Shown here in pieces: positions 9,065 to 15,532 of a stretch of DNA of 18,380 nucleotides. The notes under the pieces are model-generated. The model made no database searches and was not told where the DNA came from. It saw only the letters and a program-made list of their open reading frames with translations. Each line of letters starts with the position of its first letter. The stretch's first letter is position 1. The translations under genes were made by a program, and so were the position numbers. Source of the stretch: Coriobacteriaceae bacterium. Its GTDB lineage: Bacteria > Actinomycetota > Coriobacteriia > Coriobacteriales > Coriobacteriaceae. The stretch spans positions 127,116 to 145,495 of the forward strand of contig CABIWB010000003.1 of the NCBI GenBank assembly GCA_902362275.1. The letters run 5' to 3'.

Positions 9065-10247
9065 CGAGAAGCGCCTCCACTCCGGGCAGGGCCTTACCCT
9101 CGACGAGCTCCATGGAAGCGCCACCACCGGTGGAGATCCAGCTCATCTTGTCGGCCAGGTTGAACTTGTTGACAGCTGCGACAGAGTCACCACCGCCAAT
9201 GATCGAGGTGCAGTCAGCCTCGGCGACAGCCTCGGCGATAGCCTGGGTGCCGTGAGCGAAGTTGTCGAACTCGAAGACGCCCATGGGGCCGTTCCAGAAC
9301 ACGGTCTTGGCGCCCTTGACAGCCTCGGCATAGAGCTCCTCGGTCTTGGGGCCGATGTCCATACCCTCACGATCGTCGGGGATAGCGTCGGAAGCGACAA
9401 CCTCGGGGACAGCGTCCTCGCCAAAGTGATCGGCAACACGGTTGTCGATGGGGAGCAGGATCTTGACACCCTTCTCCTCGGCCTTCTTGAGCATCTCGCC
9501 GGCGCGCTCGACCCAGTCCTCTTCCTTGAGGGACTGACCAACGGACAGGCCCTGAGCCAGGAAGAAGGTGTAGGCCATGCCGCCACCGATGATCAGGGTG
9601 TCAGCGGAGTCGATGAGGTGATCGAGAACGCCGATCTTGGAGGAAACCTTGGAACCGCCGACGATGGCGACGAAGGGGCGCTCGGGCTCGGCGAAGATGC
9701 CGGTCAGCGTGTCGACCTCCTTCTCGAGCAGGAAGCCGGCGACGGCAGGCAGGTAAGCGGCGGGGCCCACGACGGAACCCTGGGCGCGGTGAGCGGTGCC
9801 GAAGGCATCGAGAACGAAGACATCACCATAGGAAGCGAGCTTCTTGGCGATCTCGGGATCGTTCTTCTTCTCACGCTTGTCAAAACGGACGTTCTCGAGA
9901 ACGAGGACCTTGCCCGGCTCGACGGCGGCGACAGCCTCAGCAGCCTTCTCGCCGTAGGTGTCGGCGACAAAGGCAACGTCGAGACCAGAGAGCTCAGCGA
10001 GCTTCTTGGCGACGGGCTCGAGGGACAGCTCGGGCTGGAAGCCGGTGCCCTCGGGACGGCCGAGGTGGCTCATGAGGATGACGCGAGCGTTGTGCTCAAC
10101 GAGGTAGTTGATGGTGGGCAGGGCAGCCTTGATACGGGTGGTGTCGCCAACGACGCCATCCTTGATAGGCACGTTAAAGTCAACGCGGACGAGAACGCGC
10201 TTGCCGTCGACATCGATGTCGCGGACGGTCTTCTTGGTAAAGGCCAT
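9057..10247 (-). CDS. pgk: Phosphoglycerate kinase
   Basis: This enzyme transfers phosphate from 1,3-bisphosphoglycerate to ADP. The start at 10247 gives 396 residues. Visible family features are RVDFNVP (21-27), the substrate loop HLGRPEG, VGGSKVSSK, the GGGMAYTF segment, the nucleotide site GGGDSVAA (351-358) and ISTGGGAS (371-378). A GAAAGG lies 11 nt upstream of the ATG. The preceding 54 nt contain a 7-bp stem-loop immediately downstream of the gap terminator, leaving little room for a promoter. pgk is therefore either read through from gap or driven by a promoter overlapping that terminator. Its stop overlaps the tpiA start. Confidence 0.97.
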   Translation of the reverse strand: MAFTKKTVRDIDVDGKRVLVRVDFNVPIKDGVVGDTTRIKAALPTINYLVEHNARVILMSHLGRPEGTGFQPELSLEPVAKKLAELSGLDVAFVADTYGEKAAEAVAAVEPGKVLVLENVRFDKREKKNDPEIAKKLASYGDVFVLDAFGTAHRAQGSVVGPAAYLPAVAGFLLEKEVDTLTGIFAEPERPFVAIVGGSKVSSKIGVLDHLIDSADTLIIGGGMAYTFFLAQGLSVGQSLKEEDWVERAGEMLKKAEEKGVKILLPIDNRVADHFGEDAVPEVVASDAIPDDREGMDIGPKTEELYAEAVKGAKTVFWNGPMGVFEFDNFAHGTQAIAEAVAEADCTSIIGGGDSVAAVNKFNLADKMSWISTGGGASMELVEGKALPGVEALLDA

Positions 10248-10270
10248 GTTTGCTTCTACCTTTCGTACAT

Positions 10271-10293
10271 GTCTGCCTCCCATTACGGCAGAC
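10271..10293 (-). promoter_or_regulatory. Stem-loop in the pgk leader
   Basis: A 7-bp perfect inverted repeat (GTCTGCC / GGCAGAC) with a 9-nt loop lies just upstream of the pgk ribosome site and 8 bp downstream of the gap terminator tract. It has no U-tract. It could mark an RNA processing or stability site, by analogy with cleavage between gap and pgk in other Gram-positives; this is inference. Confidence 0.45.
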
Positions 10294-10301
10294 GATTTCT
10301 T

Positions 10302-10350
10302 ATAAAAAGGGCGCGACCCTAGGGTGTAAGCCCTATGAGGCCGCGCCCTT
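10302..10350 (-). terminator. Rho-independent terminator after gap
   Basis: The arms AAGGGCGCG (10307-10315) and CGCGCCCTT (10342-10350) enclose a second internal pairing of AGGG with CCCT. On the minus strand the stem is followed by TTTTTAT. It lies about 37 bp past the gap stop. A TATAAG hexamer overlaps its 3' end (10299-10304) and is the only -10-like sequence before pgk. Confidence 0.85.
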
Positions 10351-10387
10351 CTTTAGACGCTCAACGAGCTATTCGCTAAAAGCTAAA

Positions 10388-11413
10388 TTAAGCAACGAAC
10401 TTCTCGAAGTACTTGATGGTGCGGACCATCTGAGAGGTGTAGGAGTTCTCGTTGTCGTACCAAGAGGTGACCTGAACGAGGGTCTGGCCGTTGCCAAGAT
10501 CAGAGCACATGGTCTGAGTGGCGTCGAAGATGGAGCCGTGGGTCTCGCCGATGATATCGGTGGAGACGATGTCGTCCTCGTTGTAACCGAAGGTCTCGGA
10601 GATGGTGGCAGCGTAGGCCTTCATAGCAGCGTTGACCTCGTCGACGGTGACCTTCTTGTCAACGACAGCGTAGAGGTTGGTGATGGAGCCGGTCGGCGTC
10701 GGGACGCGCTGGGCGGCACCGATGAGCTTACCGTTGAGCTCGGGGAGAACCAGGCCGATAGCCTTGGCAGCACCGGTGGTGTTGGGGACGATGTTGACGG
10801 CGCAGGCGCGGCTACGACGCTTGTTGCCCTTGCGCTGCGGGCCGTCGAGCGGCATCTGGTCACCAGTCCAGGCGTGAATGGTGGTCATGATGCCGGACAC
10901 GATGGGAGCGAAGTCGTTCAGACCCTTGGCCATCGGGGCGAGGCAGTTGGTGGTGCAGGAAGCAGCGGAGATGATGTTGTCCTCAGCGGTCAGCGTCTCA
11001 TGGTTGACGTTGTACACGATGGTGGGCAGATCGCTGCCAGCCGGAGCGGAGATGACGACCTTCTTGGCGCCAGCGTTGATGTGGGCCTGAGCCTTAGCCT
11101 TGCTGGTGTAGAAGCCGGTGCACTCGAGAACGACGTCGACGTCGAGGTCGCCCCAAGGCAGGTTGTTGGCGTCGGCCTCCTTGTAGATCTTGATCTCCTT
11201 GCCGTCAACGGTGATGGAATCCTCGCCAGCAACGACCTCGTGATCGCGAGCGTAGTTGCCCTGCGTGGAGTCGTACTTCAGCAGGTAAGCGAGCATATCG
11301 GGAGAGGTGAGGTCGTTGATAGCGACGATCTCGGAGCCCTCATGACCGAACATCTGACGGAAGGCCAGACGACCGATGCGACCGAAGCCGTTAATAGCAA
11401 CCTTTACTGCCAT
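10388..11413 (-). CDS. gap: Type I glyceraldehyde-3-phosphate dehydrogenase
   Basis: This enzyme oxidises and phosphorylates glyceraldehyde 3-phosphate to 1,3-bisphosphoglycerate. I chose the ATG at 11413 because GGAG lies about 7 nt upstream (AAAGGAGACACA); this gives 341 residues. The NAD-binding fold starts with INGFGRIGR (7-15), and Asp34 in AINDL points to NAD rather than NADP use. The active site is [10 protein letters not shown] with Cys153, and the base is His180 in [10 protein letters not shown]. The C-terminal WYDNENSY is present. The gene has its own promoter and a strong terminator, so it appears to be expressed at least partly alone, between whiA and pgk. Confidence 0.97.
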   Translation of the reverse strand: MAVKVAINGFGRIGRLAFRQMFGHEGSEIVAINDLTSPDMLAYLLKYDSTQGNYARDHEVVAGEDSITVDGKEIKIYKEADANNLPWGDLDVDVVLECTGFYTSKAKAQAHINAGAKKVVISAPAGSDLPTIVYNVNHETLTAEDNIISAASCTTNCLAPMAKGLNDFAPIVSGIMTTIHAWTGDQMPLDGPQRKGNKRRSRACAVNIVPNTTGAAKAIGLVLPELNGKLIGAAQRVPTPTGSITNLYAVVDKKVTVDEVNAAMKAYAATISETFGYNEDDIVSTDIIGETHGSIFDATQTMCSDLGNGQTLVQVTSWYDNENSYTSQMVRTIKYFEKFVA

Positions 11414-11485
11414 TGTGTCTCCTTTCGTAAGGCCCCCGCAAGCTACAGCGCCTGCCGTTGAGGCCCACAAACTAACCACTCGCCT

Positions 11486-11515
11486 AATATACCTTTTTTT
11501 TGACTTGAATTTCAC
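11486..11515 (-). promoter_or_regulatory. Probable sigma-A-type promoter of gap
   Basis: On the minus strand GTGAAA (11510-11515, 4/6 to TTGACA) and TATATT (11486-11491, 5/6 to TATAAT) are 18 bp apart, with an A8 run in the spacer. This predicts a leader of about 65 nt before the gap start. The surrounding 100 bp are much more AT-rich than the flanking genes. Confidence 0.6.
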
Positions 11516-11531
11516 GAGAATGCTCGAAATT
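11508..11531. promoter_or_regulatory. Imperfect dyad overlapping the gap -35 region
   Basis: AATTTC and GAAATT flank an inner pairing of GAG with CTC, with a 2-nt asymmetry. The dyad covers the -35 hexamer, where a repressor would block polymerase. No regulator is encoded nearby, so the binding protein is unknown. Confidence 0.35.
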
Positions 11532-11547
11532 GAAAATCAAATTTGCG

Positions 11548-11561
11548 TTAAAACGTTTTAA
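11548..11561. promoter_or_regulatory. Perfect 14-bp palindrome upstream of gap, LacI-family-like operator
   Basis: TTAAAACGTTTTAA is a perfect palindrome with a central CG, the shape usual for LacI/GalR-family operators. It sits about 33 bp upstream of the gap -35 hexamer, in the whiA-gap spacer. The match to a family-type operator is visible; binding and function are inference. Confidence 0.4.
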
Positions 11562-11606
11562 AGAATAAAATAACAGCTAAATCCGTATATAAGTCGATAC
11601 TTTAAC

Positions 11607-12536
11607 CTACCTGTTTGCTTCAATGAGCTTTTCAAGCCGTAAAACACGATGGTAGAGGGCCGACTTCGACAAGGGAGGGTCAGCCATCTCCCCTAAATCA
11701 CGCAGCGAAAGATCGGGGTAGCGCTCGCGAAGGTCGCAAAAGACCGCCAAGGCATCCGGAAGCGTATCGCGCAGGCCTCGCTGCTCGAGCTCATCGATAA
11801 GCGCAAGCTGATGCTGGGCAGCACCGGCGCTTCTGGTCTGGTTGGCGAGCTCGGCGTTCACGCGACGGTTCACATCGTTCTTAACCAACTTGACCGCGCG
11901 CGCCTCCTCAATCTCGGCAACGCTGCGCTTGGCACCAATCAGCTTTAATAGATGCTCGATTTCCTCGGCGCTCTTAATGTACACGGCATATGACCCCCGC
12001 CGCGCATTAACACGAGCATGGGCCCCAATCTGCTCCAACAGATCGCAAAGCCCCTTGGCATATTGCTCGCCCTGCACCGCGATCTCCAAATGAAAGTCGC
12101 CGCGGGGATCGGCCACGAAACCGCCGGCGATGAGCGCGCCGCGGATGTAGGCAAGCCTGCAGCAGGGACGGGCAACGATATGTCGGGGTACGCCGGCGAC
12201 AAGTCCTCCCCTACGGTCGAGGATACCCAGCAGCACCAGAGCCTTATCCAAGTCTGGCTGATCAGGCAAGGTGATGAGGTAGTTTCGAACCTTATGCAAG
12301 ACCGATTTACGAACGGTGAATTCCGTTTTGAGCTTAAGGATGCGATACGTCAGTGTGATCATCGTGCGCGCGACGGCTCCCGTCTCGGTCGCGACCGTCA
12401 AACGATACCGCCCGGAGCCGGCCAGCGAAAGTGTACCGCTCACACGCGTCAAGGCGGCAAGCGTCGACAAATCGCAGTATTCACATTCGGGTTCGCAGCG
12501 CGCGAGCTCGTCGCGCACCTCAGCGGTAAACGACAT
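11607..12536 (-). CDS. whiA: WhiA-family DNA-binding protein
   Basis: WhiA is a Gram-positive chromosome-associated protein linked to cell division or sporulation gene control. The 309-residue product has the expected two parts. The homing-endonuclease-like (LAGLIDADG-type) region includes YIRGALIAGGFVADP (130-144), without nuclease acidic residues. A C-terminal helix-turn-helix covers about 276-302 (SLRDLGEMADPPLSKSALYHR). The N-terminal segment has an unusual Cys cluster, CEPECEYC (14-21). The start lies 6 bp after the rapZ stop, with GAAGG some 12 nt upstream, so it is co-transcribed with rapZ. No clear terminator follows; the spacer before gap is AT-rich. Confidence 0.94.
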   Translation of the reverse strand: MSFTAEVRDELARCEPECEYCDLSTLAALTRVSGTLSLAGSGRYRLTVATETGAVARTMITLTYRILKLKTEFTVRKSVLHKVRNYLITLPDQPDLDKALVLLGILDRRGGLVAGVPRHIVARPCCRLAYIRGALIAGGFVADPRGDFHLEIAVQGEQYAKGLCDLLEQIGAHARVNARRGSYAVYIKSAEEIEHLLKLIGAKRSVAEIEEARAVKLVKNDVNRRVNAELANQTRSAGAAQHQLALIDELEQRGLRDTLPDALAVFCDLRERYPDLSLRDLGEMADPPLSKSALYHRVLRLEKLIEANR

Positions 12537-12542
12537 GCAGGC

Positions 12543-13445
12543 CTATGCCTTCGTGTTGGCGCGTGACAGGTCGCGGTGGGAGATGCTCACATGATACTGA
12601 GCGCCTTCCAGGTAACGGGCCGTGGCCTCGGCAATGGCAACGCTGCGGTGCTGGCCGCCCGTGCAGCCGATGGCGATAGAAAGCTGCGGCTTACCCTCCG
12701 CGATATAGCCCGGCATAACCGTATCGAGCAGCTGTGTCCAAGCCTTCCAAAACTCCTGCGTCTTGGGATGGTCCAGAACAAAATCGGAGACCTTTTTATC
12801 GAGACCGGTCATCGTGCGCATCTCGGGATCGTAGAACGGATTAGGCAGGAAGCGGACGTCGATCATAATGTCCGCCTCGACGGGCATGCCGTGCTTAAAG
12901 CCAAACGAGAACACGTGGACGTCCATGAGCTGCTGGTCGGACAACTCGGAGAACGCCATGCGCAATTTGTTGCGCAGGGCAGAGGTGCGCAGGCGGCTCG
13001 TGTCGATGATCATATCGGCTCGATCGCGCACACCCTGCAGCTGCAGGCGCTCGCGCTGAATGGCATCGGCCGTAGTCTCCCCCGGCTTGGCAATGGGATG
13101 GCGGCGGCGGTTTTCGCTATAACGACGGATCAGCACCTCGTCAGAGGCCTCGAGAAACACGATGTCACAGCTCATCTCGCGCTCCTCGAGTGCGGCAACG
13201 GCATCGAGCAGCTCATCGAACAAGCCCTGGCTGCGCAGGTCACAGGTGACGGCGAGATGCCTGCCCACGCCCGTATTGATGCCGACGAGCTCGGCAAGCT
13301 GGGCGATGAGACGCGGAGGCAGGTTATCAATGCAAAAATAGCCCATGTCCTCGAACACGTGCATGGCCTGTGTGCGGCCCGATCCGGACATTCCGGTGAT
13401 GATGACGATATCGGGGATGCGCTCCGAGCGCTCCGCCGCATCCAT
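12543..13445 (-). CDS. rapZ: RapZ-family nucleotide-binding RNase adapter
   Basis: RapZ (YvcJ) family proteins bind nucleotides and, in enterobacteria, steer small-RNA decay in amino-sugar metabolism; the role in Actinobacteria is less clear. From the ATG at 13445 it has 300 residues. The P-loop is GMSGSGRT (18-25), with Arg where other phyla have Lys, as is common in Actinobacteria. Other features are FCIDNLPP (37-44), CDIVFLEASDEVLIRR (93-108), VRFLPNPFYDPEMR (197-210) and the C-terminal IGCTGGQHRSV (259-269). A second in-frame ATG at 13463 has an equally good GGGAGG 6 nt upstream, so a 306-residue form is possible. whiA follows after 6 bp; yvcK, usually between them, is missing. Confidence 0.93.
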   Translation of the reverse strand: MDAAERSERIPDIVIITGMSGSGRTQAMHVFEDMGYFCIDNLPPRLIAQLAELVGINTGVGRHLAVTCDLRSQGLFDELLDAVAALEEREMSCDIVFLEASDEVLIRRYSENRRRHPIAKPGETTADAIQRERLQLQGVRDRADMIIDTSRLRTSALRNKLRMAFSELSDQQLMDVHVFSFGFKHGMPVEADIMIDVRFLPNPFYDPEMRTMTGLDKKVSDFVLDHPKTQEFWKAWTQLLDTVMPGYIAEGKPQLSIAIGCTGGQHRSVAIAEATARYLEGAQYHVSISHRDLSRANTKA

Positions 13446-13476
13446 GGCATCTCCCTTTTGCATGTGCTGCCTCCCG

Positions 13477-13513
13477 AAAACAAGCGCGGGACCCAGCAAC
13501 CCGGATCCCGCGC
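13477..13513 (-). terminator. Terminator-like hairpin between nanE and rapZ
   Basis: GCGCGGGA and TCCCGCGC form an 8-bp perfect stem, which can be extended by inner CC/GG pairs. On the minus strand it is followed by TTGTTTTC. It lies about 50 bp past the nanE stop and directly upstream of the rapZ ribosome sites. It can therefore end the nan transcript or act as an attenuator in the rapZ leader. A TATACT -10-like hexamer (13532-13537) lies upstream of it without a good -35. Confidence 0.65.
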
Positions 13514-13564
13514 GGTCATTTGCCTATATTGAGTATACCGCCCCGAGCGGATACGAGGCCTGTC

Positions 13565-14251
13565 TTACGCCTCAAGTGCAGCCTTGAACCAACTCGTAAT
13601 ACTCGTGGGGTGCGTGATGGCGGTGCCGACGACAACGGCCCAGGCGCCAGCATCGATCGCGGCGCGAGCCTCCTCGGGCGTGTGCACGCGGCCCTCGCAG
13701 ATGATGGGAAGACCGGGGAATTCCTCAGTCGCCTGACGCAGGAGCGGCAGGTCGGGGCCATCGGCCATGGTGCAGTCGATGGCGGCGACGCCGTGAGAAA
13801 GCGTGGTGGATACCAGGTCAAAGCCCATATCAACAGCACGGCGAATGTCCTCGATGGTGGCACAATCCGCCATCAGGAGCACACCCTCCTCGTGCAGCGG
13901 GCGGAAGGTATCCTCGACCGTCTTGCCATCGGGGCGCGGACGATCGGTGGCGTCGATCGCCACGATATCGGCACCGGCAGCAACGCAGGCGCGAGCGTGA
14001 CGCAGCGTCGGCGTGATGTAAACGCCCTCGTGCCCATCCTTCCACAGGCCGATGACGGGAACCTCACAGCGACCCTTAATGGCGGCAATGTCGGCAAGGC
14101 CCTGGCACCGAATGGCGGCGGCGCCGCCGAGCTCGCAAGCGCGAGACATTTGCGCCATGGTCTCGGGCGTACGAAGCGGCTCGCCCATATACGCCTGAAC
14201 GCTCACAACGAGCTTGCCCTTCAGGGACTGGATCAAAGGATCAACGGTCAT
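13565..14251 (-). CDS. nanE: N-acylglucosamine-6-phosphate 2-epimerase (ManNAc-6-P epimerase)
   Basis: NanE converts N-acetylmannosamine 6-phosphate to N-acetylglucosamine 6-phosphate, which joins amino-sugar metabolism. The start at 14251, with GAAAGG about 11 nt upstream, gives 228 residues, the usual size for this TIM-barrel family. Visible hallmarks are the N-terminal LVVSVQA, PVIGLWK with Lys71, YITPTL (79-83), the signature DATDRPRP (100-107), CEGRVHTPEEA (185-195) and VVVGTAITHP (206-215). The longer in-frame start at 14290 would fall inside the adjacent stem-loop. It is the last gene of the nan-type cluster, after nanK, and is followed by a terminator-like hairpin. Confidence 0.93.
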   Translation of the reverse strand: MTVDPLIQSLKGKLVVSVQAYMGEPLRTPETMAQMSRACELGGAAAIRCQGLADIAAIKGRCEVPVIGLWKDGHEGVYITPTLRHARACVAAGADIVAIDATDRPRPDGKTVEDTFRPLHEEGVLLMADCATIEDIRRAVDMGFDLVSTTLSHGVAAIDCTMADGPDLPLLRQATEEFPGLPIICEGRVHTPEEARAAIDAGAWAVVVGTAITHPTSITSWFKAALEA

Positions 14252-14276
14252 GTTCGACTCAACCTTTCTCAAAACA

Positions 14277-14374
14277 GCCTTCTGAGACACCGCACCTTGA
14301 CGTTCAAACCGTCGCTCGCGTACCGAAGTACGCTTCGCTCCTCTTTCACGTCAATCTGCGGCACCTCAGAAGGC
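14277..14374 (-). ncRNA. Long structured intergenic element between nanK and nanE
   Basis: A 98-nt imperfect inverted repeat fills the nanK-nanE spacer. Outer arms GCCTTCTGAG / CTCAGAAGGC (14277-14286, 14365-14374) are perfect. The next 17 positions pair CCGCA and TGACGT blocks. The three mismatches after the outer arms become G-U wobbles only in minus-strand RNA. The apex is a 6-bp stem GCGTAC / GTACGC closed by a cUUCGg tetraloop on the minus strand, flanked by GA-type purines. It starts 17 nt after the nanK stop and ends 8 nt before the nanE ribosome site. I do not recognise it as a named RNA class. Confidence 0.55.
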
Positions 14375-14391
14375 GCACTTGGTAGTTATGT

Positions 14392-15357
14392 TTACTTCAA
14401 CGATGCAAGAAGGTGTTCGGCGGCACCGATGAGCGGAGCATCGCCCTCCAGAGAACCGATGAGGATCGGTGTGTTCTGAAGCGGATCGAGCGCCTGGCTG
14501 GCATAGCCCTCGTGCACCGAATCCTTCCACGTCTGCGAACGCCAATCGGGACCTTGGTGAATCACGCCGCCCGAAAGCACGATGACCTCAGGGTCCAGGA
14601 TGTTAGCGAGCGAGCCCAAGCTGGCCCCCAGCGCAAAGCCGGCGTCATGGATGACCTCGGTCGCCTTTGCGTCGCCCGCACGGCACAGGTCGTTCACATC
14701 GCGACCGACCGAAGGACGGCTGGGGTCGACGCGGCCAAAACGTTCATCGTACATTCGACCAATGGAAGTGCCCGAAGCAACCGACTCCAGATGGCCGGAA
14801 CGCCCACAGGCGCAGGGAATGCCGGTGGCAGCCGAGCACTCGATGTGGCCCATATGACCGGCAGCACCATGGAAGCCCTGCATCACGCGGCCGTTCTCGA
14901 CATATGCGCCGCCGATGCCCGTGCCGATGCCCAGGCACAAGACGGAGAACTTGCCCTTGCCGACGCCCCAGTGGGCCTCGCCCAGAGCATGAGCCTGCAC
15001 GTCGCCCACAACGGCAACGGGAAGACCGAGGTCCTCGCGCAGACGCGGCCCCAACTGAACGCCGGACCAGCCGGGCATGATCTCGTTGGCATACGCGATG
15101 GCGCCCGTCTTGGGATCGACGACGCCGGCGGCACCGATACCGACGCCAAGGACCTCGACATCGGGATTCGCCTCGAGAGCAGCCTTGATGGACGCCTCGA
15201 TACGCTGGAAGACGGCCTCGCCGCCCTCCTGGGCCTCGGTAGGAACCTCGGCCTCAAAAACGGGATGGGGCACACTACCGTCAGCCGGGTACTCCATGAT
15301 GGCGGTCGCGATCTTAGTTCCGCCGATATCGACAGAGCAGACGTACTTGTTCTCCAT
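14392..15357 (-). CDS. nanK: ROK-family sugar kinase, probable N-acetylmannosamine kinase
   Basis: It would phosphorylate ManNAc to ManNAc-6-phosphate for the neighbouring NanE. The 321-residue ROK protein has the phosphate motif DIGGTK (10-15), the catalytic Asp119 in GDVQAHALGE, GIGTGIGG (143-150), and a zinc-type motif CACGRSGHLES (182-192). In that motif the usual third Cys is His. The sugar-contact segment reads AGHMGH (166-171) rather than the common ROK AGExGH; as I recall, E. coli NanK also has AGHxGH. AAGGAG lies 6 nt before the ATG but sits inside a tight 5-bp hairpin with an upstream TCTCC. The neighbourhood with nanE and a NanA-type aldolase favours ManNAc over glucose as substrate. 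Confidence 0.85.
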   Translation of the reverse strand: MENKYVCSVDIGGTKIATAIMEYPADGSVPHPVFEAEVPTEAQEGGEAVFQRIEASIKAALEANPDVEVLGVGIGAAGVVDPKTGAIAYANEIMPGWSGVQLGPRLREDLGLPVAVVGDVQAHALGEAHWGVGKGKFSVLCLGIGTGIGGAYVENGRVMQGFHGAAGHMGHIECSAATGIPCACGRSGHLESVASGTSIGRMYDERFGRVDPSRPSVGRDVNDLCRAGDAKATEVIHDAGFALGASLGSLANILDPEVIVLSGGVIHQGPDWRSQTWKDSVHEGYASQALDPLQNTPILIGSLEGDAPLIGAAEHLLASLK

Positions 15358-15362
15358 GTCAC

Positions 15363-15375
15363 TCTCCTTAGGAGA
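15363..15375 (-). promoter_or_regulatory. Hairpin enclosing the nanK ribosome binding site
   Basis: On the minus strand TCTCC-TAA-GGAGA forms a 5-bp stem with a 3-nt loop. It buries the AAGGAG that lies 6 nt before the nanK ATG. A short occluding hairpin of this kind could tune nanK translation, for example through coupling to upstream ribosomes. Confidence 0.4.
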
Positions 15376-15426
15376 TAAAAAACAACTACAGGAAATGCGC
15401 CGTCAGGCTAGCCGTCACAGCGCGGT

Positions 15427-15532
15427 AAAGGTTTTCCAGGTGCCCGAGATCGCCGAGAAACCGTGTGACCATTGACCTAATGGGTCATGGCCGCACGGTT
15501 GAACGGCGAGGTCGGGTGCCTGGGAAAGCTTT
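15427..15532. repeat. Long imperfect inverted repeat between the aldolase gene and nanK
   Basis: Two 29-nt arms (15427-15455 and 15504-15532) match at 23 of 29 positions. Inside them is a perfect 7-bp pairing AACCGTG / CACGGTT, and then TGACC-ATT against AATGGGTCA at the apex. The whole forms a stem-loop of about 106 nt. The right arm includes the last bases of the aldolase gene and most of its stop codon. Several mismatches become wobble pairs on plus-strand RNA. No terminal direct repeats or encoded protein suggest a mobile element. Confidence 0.55.

Noticed and set aside
14252..14290. Longer nanE start at 14290
   Set aside because: The added residues lie inside the stem-loop and do not resemble NanE; the start at 14251 has a ribosome site and gives the normal length.
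15358..15426. T-rich tract and GGCTAGCC palindrome before nanK as a terminator
   Set aside because: The 8-bp palindrome is too far from the T6 run and has no proper stem-loop; a terminator is not supported.
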